NCBI GenBank assembly: GCA_020435185.1
Contig: JAGRAA010000150.1
Span: 1 to 5,435, forward strand
Reading direction: 5' to 3'
Source: Bdellovibrionales bacterium
Lineage (GTDB): Bacteria > Bdellovibrionota > Bdellovibrionia > Bdellovibrionales > UBA1609
DNA length: 5,435 nt
Under the pieces are notes generated by a model. The model worked only from the letters and a program-made list of their open reading frames with translations, was not told the DNA's origin and did no database searches. A program made the translations under genes and the position numbers. Below are positions 1 to 5,435 of the stretch, piece after piece; the stretch's first letter is position 1; every line of letters starts with the position of its first letter.

Positions 1-142
1 ACATGCGTTTTTCAGCAGGTCTTAACTTCGTCAAGCCCTGCACAAAGCCGAACTGCGCGTGAAACAGTAAGAACTTGCTGGACGGATTATAATTCTCCAG
101 TAAGTACCCGCCTCCCCAACATAAGACTAAGTAATGATTCAC
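1..142 (-). CDS. Possible short or partial unknown ORF at left edge, uncertain
   Basis: A minus-strand frame is open from a GTG at 142-140 to the left edge (47 codons, no stop). An AGGA at 154-151 lies 8 bases before the GTG, a plausible ribosome binding site. The residues look protein-like: a short hydrophobic start (HYLVLC), a WGGGY segment, then FLLFHAQFGF and a basic end (TKLRPAEKR). By contrast, the plus-strand reading of the same bases is rich in Ser, Thr and Arg, as expected of an antisense shadow. I do not recognise a family. By hand count GC is 59/120 in positions 1-120 against 20/60 in 121-180. The frame would overlap the 5' end of clpS on the opposite strand, leaving no room for a promoter, so either this is not a gene or the sequence is rearranged or chimeric here. 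Confidence 0.2.
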   Translation of the reverse strand, partial: MNHYLVLCWGGGYLLENYNPSSKFLLFHAQFGFVQGLTKLRPAEKRM

Positions 143-471
143 ATGATGATTCCTACAGAGAAGAAGACGATAACCATTCTCAAACTGGCATCCTAGAAAA
201 AACCAAGACCAAAACTAAAAAGCCCTCTCTTTATAAGGTCATTTTATTGAATGACGACTACACCCCCATGGATTTTGTTATTTTAGTTCTTATGAAATTT
301 TTTAAAAAATCAGAACAAGAAGCCACTCAAATCATGTTAAATGTGCATCAAAAAGGATCTGGGCTAGCTGGAGTCTTTCCTTTTGAAGTTGCCGAAACAA
401 AAGTTTACCAGGTCAATGGTCTAGCTAAAAACCAAAAATATCCCCTTAAATGCATATTAGAAAAAGAATAG
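121..471 (+). CDS. clpS: ATP-dependent Clp protease adaptor ClpS, start uncertain
   Basis: ClpS binds proteins with bulky hydrophobic N-terminal residues (N-degrons) and hands them to ClpA for degradation by ClpAP in the cytoplasm. The conserved core is complete: the first strand PSLYKVILLNDD, then YTPM, VHQKG and VAETKV, ending in the usual LEKE before TAG. Substrate-pocket residues known from E. coli ClpS are present: Asn-Asp-Asp (250-258), Thr (262), the gatekeeper Met (268), Met (334), Val (343) and His (346). The Glu (385) and Lys (400) that contact the ClpA N-domain are also kept. An acidic, polar N-terminal arm and a Lys/Thr-rich segment (about 187-228) precede the core, as is common in ClpS. 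The start is unresolved. TTG at 247 would cut the first beta strand, and no ATG, GTG or TTG lies in frame upstream; ATGs at 134, 143 and 146 are in another frame. The start given (121, an ATA) is only a nominal limit. Either the start is unusual or there is a base error. clpA follows 214 bases downstream. Confidence 0.88.
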   Translation: MRLSNDSHDDSYREEDDNHSQTGILEKTKTKTKKPSLYKVILLNDDYTPMDFVILVLMKFFKKSEQEATQIMLNVHQKGSGLAGVFPFEVAETKVYQVNGLAKNQKYPLKCILEKE

Positions 472-498
472 AGACAATAAAACCTTGCCTCACCCTAC

Positions 499-526
499 TT
501 GACAATTTTTAATACGACATCATCTT
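499..526 (+). promoter_or_regulatory. Candidate promoter upstream of clpA (perfect -35)
   Basis: A perfect TTGACA lies at 499-504. Sixteen bases later CATCTT (521-526) matches the -10 consensus at only three positions, though these include the key A2 and T6. The -35 is convincing and the -10 is poor. A transcript from here would have to pass the hairpin at 532-556 before reaching clpA. Confidence 0.25.
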
Positions 527-531
527 TAGAT

Positions 532-556
532 GAGTAACTCTGCGGATTACTCTTTT
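532..556 (+). terminator. Weak terminator-like hairpin after clpS
   Basis: GAGTAA (532-537) pairs with TTACTC (547-552), with a possible T-G and C-G pair inside the loop, and TTTT follows at 553-556. The stem is short and has only two G-C pairs, so it would be an inefficient intrinsic terminator. Its place between clpS and clpA fits partial termination or attenuation. Pairing is seen; function is inferred. Confidence 0.3.
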
Positions 557-580
557 AAAGCCTGGATGAATTGAGTTAGA

Positions 581-586
581 TATAAT
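581..586 (+). promoter_or_regulatory. Candidate -10 element for clpA
   Basis: A perfect TATAAT sits at 581-586, about 100 bases before the clpA start and downstream of the terminator-like hairpin, so it could give clpA its own promoter. No good -35 lies 16-18 bases upstream (557-562 reads AAAGCC), so it would need an activator or another sigma preference, or it may be chance in AT-rich DNA. Confidence 0.3.
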
Positions 587-643
587 TTAAGCTGACGATT
601 TAAACAGTGAAAAAGACTTACAAAAAATGTTAGAATAAAGACA

Positions 644-663
644 GAGGCTATAGGCAGAGCCTC
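644..663 (+). promoter_or_regulatory. Hairpin in the clpA leader, before the RBS
   Basis: GAGGCT (644-649) pairs perfectly with AGCCTC (658-663) around an 8-base loop, ending 10 bases before the AGGAGG of clpA. No T-run follows, so it is not an intrinsic terminator. It could influence mRNA stability or ribosome access, but this rests only on one 6-bp stem. Confidence 0.25.
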
Positions 664-673
664 AACCGTTCAC

Positions 674-679
674 AGGAGG
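674..679 (+). promoter_or_regulatory. Ribosome binding site of clpA
   Basis: A perfect AGGAGG lies six bases before the TTG at 686. Together with the encoded MLNAHLEQSLNLA, which matches the usual ClpA N-terminus, it fixes TTG 686 as the start. Confidence 0.85.
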
Positions 680-685
680 GTCAAA

Positions 686-3012
686 TTGCTAAACGCTCAT
701 TTAGAACAATCTTTAAATTTAGCCGTTAACATTGCAAAAAAAGGACAGCACGAATTCGTAACCTTAGAGCATATTCTTTTAGCGCTCACTGAAAATCAAG
801 AAGCCGAAGAAATTCTAAGAGCTCTAGGGGCCGACCTCTCCTTACTTAAGAAACAACTTACTGAATTTATTGAAAAGACTTATCAAAATTCGGCACCCAT
901 CGCTCTCTCTGATAATAGTCAAAAAAATTCTCCAGCTCCCACGGCCCCTCCCAATAAATGGAAGCCTGAATTTACTATTGGCTTTCAAAGACTGTTGCAA
1001 AGAGCCGCAATTCAGGTTCAAAGCAGTGGACGAACAGAGGTTAACGCAGCCAGCGTTCTTATTGCTTTATTTAACGAAACCGAAAGTCATGCTCTCTATT
1101 TTTTAACTCAACAAGGAATCACTCAATTTGATATTATCCAATATGTTTCTCATGGCATCACGAAAGACGAACCGACGAGTTTAACTGGCCAGCTGGAGAA
1201 GGAAAGTGATGATGACTCAGATCTAGAAATTGACGGCCTTGAAAAAGATGACGACTCAGCAGCCAAAGGAAATCCTCTTAAATCTTTTACCATTCTCTTA
1301 AATGAAAAGGCTCGAAAAAATCTAATAGATCCTCTCATTGGCAGAGAAAATGAAGTCAACAGAGTGATCCAGGTTCTCGCTCGAAGAACAAAAAACAATC
1401 CACTTCTAGTGGGAGAGCCTGGAGTCGGAAAAACAGCCATTGCCGACGGTTTAAAAAAAAAATTGTCGATGGAGATGTCCCTCAGAGATTGAGAGCCGCA
1501 GAAGTCTATTCATTAGATATGGGAAGCCTTTTAGCAGGAACAAAATATAGAGGAGATTTCGAGGCTCGATTTAAGGCAGTGCTAAAGGCACTTAAAAAAA
1601 GAGCGAATCCTATCCTTTTTATTGACGAAATCCATACTGTCGTTGGAGCCGGAAGCACTTCTGGCGGATCTATGGATGCGAGCAATTTACTTAAACCTGT
1701 TTTAAGCGACGGAGGATTAAGCTGTTTCGGAAGTACCACTTACAAAGAATTTAGAAATCATTTTGAAAAAGACAGAGCCCTCTCTAGGAGGTTTCAAAAG
1801 ATAGACATTGCCGAACCCTCAGAAGAAGAAGCTATTAAAATACTAGAAGGGCTGAAAAAAACATATGAAGATTTTCACGGGGTTCGCTATACAAAATCAG
1901 CACTAGTCACTGCCGTAGAGTTATCAAAAAAATATCTTCATGGAAAACATTTGCCAGACAAAGCCATCGACGTCATAGATGAAGCCGGAGCAAAAGCTAG
2001 ATTAAAAAGCAAAAACGACAAAACTCTTCGTATTGGCTCCACAGAGGTTGAAGAAATTATCGCTCACATGGCACAGATCCCTACTCAAACAGTATCTTCT
2101 AGCGATCGCAATCAGCTTAAAATGCTCAATGAAAACATTAAATCTAAAGTCTTCGGACAAGATGGAGCCATTGACAAACTTGTAACCTCCATCAAATTGG
2201 CCCGATCAGGTATAGGAAAAGAAGACAAACCTGTAGGGTCTTACCTCTTTGCAGGACCAACTGGTGTTGGTAAAACGGAGGTCGCTAAACAACTCGCACA
2301 GTTTCTTGGAATTGAGTTTCTCCGATTTGATATGAGTGAGTACATGGAAAAACATTCTGTTTCAAGATTAGTCGGAGCTCCTCCCGGATATGTCGGCTAT
2401 GAAGAGGGTGGTCTGCTCACCGAAGCTTTGATCAAGAAACCCTACTCCGTCGTCCTCATGGATGAAATAGAAAAGGCCCACCCAGATTTAACAAATATTC
2501 TATTACAAGTGATGGACAACGGTAAGCTGACTGACTCCAATGGAAAAGTTGCAGATTTTACCAATGCCATCGTCATAATGACGAGCAACGCAGGGGCCTT
2601 CGAAGCCAGTAAATCAAGCTTAGGCATCCAAACCACATCTGCAGGCAGTCGCTCGATTGATGCTATCAAAAGACAATTTAAACCTGAATTCTTAAATAGA
2701 CTCGACGCCATTGTTGAGTTTGAAGAGCTGCAAAAGCCTCGCCTTATCCAGGTTATTGAGAAATTCATAGACGAACTCAATTCTCAGCTTAAAAAGAAAA
2801 ATATCTACGTCAAAGTAGATGATCAAGTTAAAGAATTTTTATTTGAAAAAGGACACAACCCTGCTTACGGAGCTCGACCCTTTGCAAGAACTGTCGACGA
2901 TTACATTAAAAAGCCACTAGTAGACGACATTTTATTTGGACCTCTAGCGAAAGGCGGTGACGTCAGCGTCGTCGTTGAGAATTCTGAATTAAAATTTAAG
3001 TACGACCACTAG
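686..3012 (+). CDS. clpA: ClpA, ATP-dependent Clp protease ATP-binding subunit, interrupted by a frame change at poly-A
   Basis: ClpA is the hexameric AAA+ unfoldase that threads substrates into ClpP, taking N-degron substrates from ClpS. The Clp N-domain spans residues 1-157 and keeps Glu23 and Glu28, which contact ClpS in E. coli. An acidic linker (171-190) follows. D1 has Walker A GEPGVGKT (243-250), pore loop KYRG (287-290), Walker B FIDE (312-315) and the paired arginines SRRF (367-370). D2 has Walker A GPTGVGKT (524-531), pore loop GYVG (568-571), Walker B LMDE (591-594), sensor 1 TSNAG (633-637), a ClpP-loop LGI (646-648) and sensor 2 GAR (729-731). Numbers after residue 259 assume the frame is restored. 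As written, frame 1 stops at 1492 (268 residues) and the rest continues in another frame to TAG 3010-3012. One more A in the run at 1453-1462 joins them into about 775 residues, close to E. coli ClpA (758). The family is certain; whether the gene is intact is not. Confidence 0.93.
1453..1462 (+). other. Run of ten A's where the clpA frame breaks
   Basis: Ten consecutive A's follow the codons for ADGL. Read as written, the frame gives KKK-LSMEMSLRD and stops at 1492. With eleven A's it reads GLKKKIVDGDVPQRL, which lines up residue for residue with E. coli GLAWRIVQGDVP. Possible causes are a homopolymer sequencing error, a true mutation, or slippage: runs of nine or more A's are known to allow transcriptional slippage, and A-AAA-AAA can support -1 ribosomal frameshifting. 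The sequence alone cannot decide; error is the default. Confidence 0.85.
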
Positions 3013-3040
3013 TAGTTTTGCGACAGCCTCTATTAGTGGT
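3005..3040. terminator. Dyad spanning both stop codons of the convergent genes, possible bidirectional terminator
   Basis: Positions 3005-3015 (ACCACTAGTAG) pair with 3030-3040 (CTATTAGTGGT) over 11 bp, with one G-T wobble and a 14-base loop. The arms contain the clpA stop (3010-3012) and the protease stop (3033-3035, TAA on the minus strand). The wobble makes the plus-strand RNA hairpin more stable than the minus one. Neither side has a strong T-run, so efficient intrinsic termination is not assured; convergent placement is the main support. Confidence 0.45.
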
Positions 3041-4865
3041 TTACGCCATTAGCTATGCGCATTTGATATTGATTATGAAAGTTAATTGCATCAGCTAAGA
3101 TCAAAAAAGCTTTATCTAGAACTTTCTCAGGTTGTCTTTTTAAAATTTTTCTCATTTTTTGATTAGAGGACAAATACTTCAACATATCTTCAAAATCTGT
3201 ATCACTAATCCATTTGATATTGTCTGACCACTGAACATTTAATTTATCTGGTGGACTCAACGCATATCCATAATTCTCTTCCACAAACCCCTGATCCTGA
3301 CTCTCTTTTTTCTGTGATTGTTTATAAGGGTCTATAACAAAATGACTTTTTACTCCTGAAAACTGTGTGGACTCTCCATTCGGTAAAAAATAATATCCCG
3401 TGGTTAACTTTAAAGCTCCACTCACAGAGGAATTACCTAAAAACTGACTAGCCATATCCACTGTTTGCACTGTTCCCTTTCCAAAGGTTTGCTCTGAGCC
3501 AACAACAATTCCTCGATTTAAAGACTTAAGTGAACCCGCTAAAATCTCTGAAGCACTCGCTGAACTTCTGTTCGTTAAAACCACTACTGGCTTGTTAAAA
3601 TACGAGATATTATCGTCGTCATTATAAAACTTAATCCCTTGCTGAGCTGTCGTATATTCCATAACCACAGGCCCACTGGGAATAAAAAATCCTACAATTT
3701 TAACAACTTCTTGTAAAACTCCACCGAGATTTCCTCTTAAATCGATAACAAGTCCGTCAACCTTGTTTTTGTTAAACTCTTTCAAAGCTGCAAAAAACTC
3801 ATCACTGACACTAGCTACTCCATTTTGCTGAACATAAAATTGAGAAAAAGAAATACTCGCCACCTTATAGCCATTTACATATTTAATCATTTTAGTCATT
3901 AGACTCTGATTGTTTTTAACACGCCCTCTTCTTGCATACAGTCGAATTTTCTTAGTCTCTCTTTCTACAATTAACTGAGCATAGGAATTTGGCTCACCAC
4001 CTAGGACTCCACTTAAATCAGATTGGTCCAACTCTGTAAGTGGTTGTCCATCAGCTCTTACAATTACGTCTCCTTTTTTCAGCACTTTTTGTCTTTCCGC
4101 CGGCCCATTTTTTACCAAATCTAAAATTTTATACCCATGAAAAACTTCTTTTACCAATATCCCTAAACCCACAAAGGAACTCTTCAACCATCTCGATTTG
4201 TTTAAGAAATTTTTATTCATAAAATAATCACTATGTGGGTCTAAAGCATTTACAAGAGATTTAACAACCATTCCCTCAGAGTCGAACAACAGGCTCTTTG
4301 ACTGCTTAATAAGCTCACGCCTTAACCCCCTTATCGTTGTCTTCACGGCGTAATCCCAATTTTGCTCGTAATTCAAACCATCTTCTGAAAGATGAGATAT
4401 AAAGTTAGGTATCTTGAGGTTTTTATCCTCTTGATTATCTGGGAATTTCTCAGGCAAAACACTATTCTTAGAGAGCCTTGTTATACTTTTAGAATCTAAA
4501 TTCTCTAAAACATTAAATGTCTGGATATAGGCTTGCTCAGCTTGATCTACAAGTTCATATAAAGAACCACAAAAACTTCTTGCCGTGTCTGCACCCAAAA
4601 AGCGATTTACCTGATCTTCGGTCAAATTAATTTGGTAGGGATCAATAAGAGTCAAAAAATTCTTCTTCACCCTCTTTCTAAAAGCAGCATCATTCATAAA
4701 ATCATTGGGGTGAGAGAGAGCCGTCACATGACTTTGTTCTAATTTATAGAGAATCTGATTAAGGTTCTGACAAGACCCGTACTCTGAAGGATTATCCTCT
4801 GTCCATTGTAGATTCAAAAATGCAATGAAAAACAATACAAAAATTAAAACTCGAAATGCCTTCAA
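3033..4865 (-). CDS. S41 family carboxyl-terminal protease (tail-specific, Prc-like)
   Basis: Serine proteases of this type use a Ser-Lys dyad to cut envelope proteins or lipoproteins from their C-termini, usually in the periplasm. The 610 residues begin with a hydrophobic segment (4-19), a signal peptide or anchor with no lipobox at its end. A helical N-terminal region as in E. coli Prc (682 residues) follows, with LTLIDPYQ and NALDPHSDYF motifs. A PDZ domain (about 229-312) carries the GLGI loop and the GDVIVRADG turn. The S41 core (about 335-475) includes VDGLVIDLRGNLGG (369-382), SSASASE with the likely nucleophile Ser437, and TFGKGTVQ with Lys463 and Gln467. Only two cysteines are present, 32 and 99, a possible disulfide if exported. 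The start is TTG: an in-frame TAA lies five codons upstream (4880-4878), and AGGGG (4876-4872) stands six bases before it. The gene converges on clpA. It could be called ctpA or prc; family assignment is firm, substrate unknown. Confidence 0.93.
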   Translation of the reverse strand: MKAFRVLIFVLFFIAFLNLQWTEDNPSEYGSCQNLNQILYKLEQSHVTALSHPNDFMNDAAFRKRVKKNFLTLIDPYQINLTEDQVNRFLGADTARSFCGSLYELVDQAEQAYIQTFNVLENLDSKSITRLSKNSVLPEKFPDNQEDKNLKIPNFISHLSEDGLNYEQNWDYAVKTTIRGLRRELIKQSKSLLFDSEGMVVKSLVNALDPHSDYFMNKNFLNKSRWLKSSFVGLGILVKEVFHGYKILDLVKNGPAERQKVLKKGDVIVRADGQPLTELDQSDLSGVLGGEPNSYAQLIVERETKKIRLYARRGRVKNNQSLMTKMIKYVNGYKVASISFSQFYVQQNGVASVSDEFFAALKEFNKNKVDGLVIDLRGNLGGVLQEVVKIVGFFIPSGPVVMEYTTAQQGIKFYNDDDNISYFNKPVVVLTNRSSASASEILAGSLKSLNRGIVVGSEQTFGKGTVQTVDMASQFLGNSSVSGALKLTTGYYFLPNGESTQFSGVKSHFVIDPYKQSQKKESQDQGFVEENYGYALSPPDKLNVQWSDNIKWISDTDFEDMLKYLSSNQKMRKILKRQPEKVLDKAFLILADAINFHNQYQMRIANGVNH

Positions 4866-4871
4866 AAACGT

Positions 4872-4876
4872 CCCCT
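4872..4876 (-). promoter_or_regulatory. Ribosome binding site of the S41 protease gene
   Basis: AGGGG on the minus strand, six bases before the TTG start at 4865. With the in-frame stop just upstream, it decides this start, since no ATG or GTG is available before the signal peptide. Confidence 0.6.
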
Positions 4877-5040
4877 TTTATTGAACCTTGAATTCCTACA
4901 ACCATTGATTTTCAACCAGTCGCTATTTTCATGATTTCAATAAATATGCCCGAATTTCTAAGGCTAAGTATAAATAAACAAGAGATCAAACCCCTGTGAC
5001 ATTTTTGGCGTCAGAAGATTTAAACAAACCTGAATAAAAT

Positions 5041-5435
5041 TCAAACTCCCACGGACTTATGAATATAATTTGTTTGATCGCGATCGAGACCCAATTCAGG
5101 GTCAAAGCTATCTGGAGACGAAGACATTAAGGCTCTCAACAAGTCAGGAGACAGATTGTCCCAATGACTACTATCTAAGTATAAACCCTTGTCAACGCAT
5201 GGAAAGATATCGTCAAAGGTTTTAACCATACCATTCCCCATTCGTCGAAAGACATCTTTTCTCTTAATTTGCTCCGGCCTCTCATATCCCATTGCTCCTA
5301 AGAGCTCCACAAAGGCATGAACGGTTTCAGAGTGAAATCTAGAAACACGCAGCTCCTTTGTGGGGACATGAAGTCCTCTCGCTAGCTGAGGGTTTGTTGT
5401 GGCCACTCCCGCAGGACATCTATTGGTATTACAAG
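5041..5435 (-). CDS. FMN-binding glutamate synthase family protein, C-terminal part
   Basis: This is the last 131 or so codons of a protein related to the FMN-binding domain of glutamate synthase (GltB-like); the 5' part lies beyond the right edge. The visible start is CNTNRCPAGVATTNPQLARGL. Its Cys-x4-Cys followed by PxGVAT matches the iron-sulfur cysteine region of glutamate synthases, and the TNRCP form is typical of the stand-alone FMN-binding glutamate synthase family rather than full-length GltB. Next comes RVSRFHSETVHAFVELLGAMGY, the conserved helix after the barrel, and then a variable tail ending KSVGV before TGA (5043-5041). The family's role is presumed flavin-dependent electron transfer in glutamate or related amine metabolism, but many members have no proven substrate. 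The next gene on the strand, the S41 protease, begins 175 bases on; co-transcription is possible but not shown. Confidence 0.85.
   Translation of the reverse strand, partial: CNTNRCPAGVATTNPQLARGLHVPTKELRVSRFHSETVHAFVELLGAMGYERPEQIKRKDVFRRMGNGMVKTFDDIFPCVDKGLYLDSSHWDNLSPDLLRALMSSSPDSFDPELGLDRDQTNYIHKSVGV

Noticed and set aside
3..62. A 19-residue plus-strand ATG frame at the left edge
   Set aside because: Too short, no visible upstream signal, and antisense to the more protein-like minus frame.
247..471. clpS starting at TTG 247
   Set aside because: This start would cut off the first half of the KVILLNDD strand that builds the ClpS fold, and there is no binding site before it.
530..574. A 14-codon ATG frame (MSNSADYSFKAWMN) in the clpS-clpA gap, overlapping the hairpin, as a possible leader peptide
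   Set aside because: No ribosome binding site, no run of regulatory codons and no known leader matches; frames this short are expected by chance.
870..1106. Plus-strand frame inside clpA in another phase
   Set aside because: Overlaps the conserved Clp N-domain and shows no domain or start signal of its own.
1150..1440. Minus-strand 96-codon frame inside clpA
   Set aside because: Antisense shadow of strongly conserved ClpA coding sequence. The other antisense frames at 1506-1739 and 2442-2780 were rejected for the same reason.
3482..3560. One extra residue between catalytic Ser437 and Lys463 (26 apart, 25 in E. coli Prc) as a sign of an unusual active site
   Set aside because: The extra residue lies in the GSEQTFGKG loop, a form I recall from other tail-specific proteases, so it is ordinary variation.
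4040..4222. Plus-strand 60-codon frame inside the protease gene
   Set aside because: Antisense to the conserved PDZ region; no ribosome binding site.
4967..4972. TATACT on the minus strand as a -10 for the protease gene
   Set aside because: No recognisable -35 at 16-18 bases; AT-rich intergenic DNA gives such hexamers by chance.
4990..5015. Short TGAC/GTCA dyad downstream of the glutamate-synthase-like gene as a terminator
   Set aside because: Only four uninterrupted base pairs and no T-run after it on the minus strand.

Overview
This 5.4 kb window looks like an AT-rich stretch of a Gram-negative bacterial chromosome. The evidence is a clpS-clpA pair (the ClpAP unfoldase and its N-degron adaptor, typical of proteobacteria and relatives) and a Prc-like periplasmic carboxyl-terminal protease. 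The lineage cannot be fixed from sequence alone. Moderate-to-low GC, free use of TTG starts and this mix of families would suit a Bdellovibrio-like or other deltaproteobacterial-type predator or free-living bacterium, but that is inference.

Layout, left to right. Positions 1-120 are more GC-rich than what follows and hold no gene I can recognise; a minus-strand open frame (142 to the left edge) is a weak candidate. clpS follows on the plus strand. Its conserved core is complete to its stop at 471, but no ATG, GTG or TTG lies in frame upstream of the core. A 214-base gap carries a terminator-like hairpin, candidate promoters and a hairpin just before the clpA ribosome binding site. clpA (686-3012) starts at TTG behind a perfect AGGAGG. 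It is recognisable from end to end (about 775 residues if the frame is restored) but is broken by a one-base frame change at a run of ten A's at 1453-1462, just after the Walker A motif of the first AAA+ domain.

The right half is on the minus strand. A 610-residue S41 (tail-specific/Prc-type) protease (4865-3033) converges on clpA with only 20 bases between the stop codons, and an 11-bp dyad spans both stops. Upstream of it, after 175 bases, is the C-terminal end of an FMN-binding glutamate-synthase-like protein that runs off the right edge.

How the genes relate: ClpS delivers N-degron substrates to ClpA, which unfolds them into ClpP (not in this window), so these two form one cytoplasmic pathway. 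The S41 protease handles C-termini of envelope proteins and is a neighbour rather than a partner. The glutamate-synthase-like gene is metabolic and unrelated. I see no mobile element, CRISPR array, RNA gene or clearly new system. The points worth a second look are the clpA poly-A frameshift, the missing clpS start and the odd left edge.
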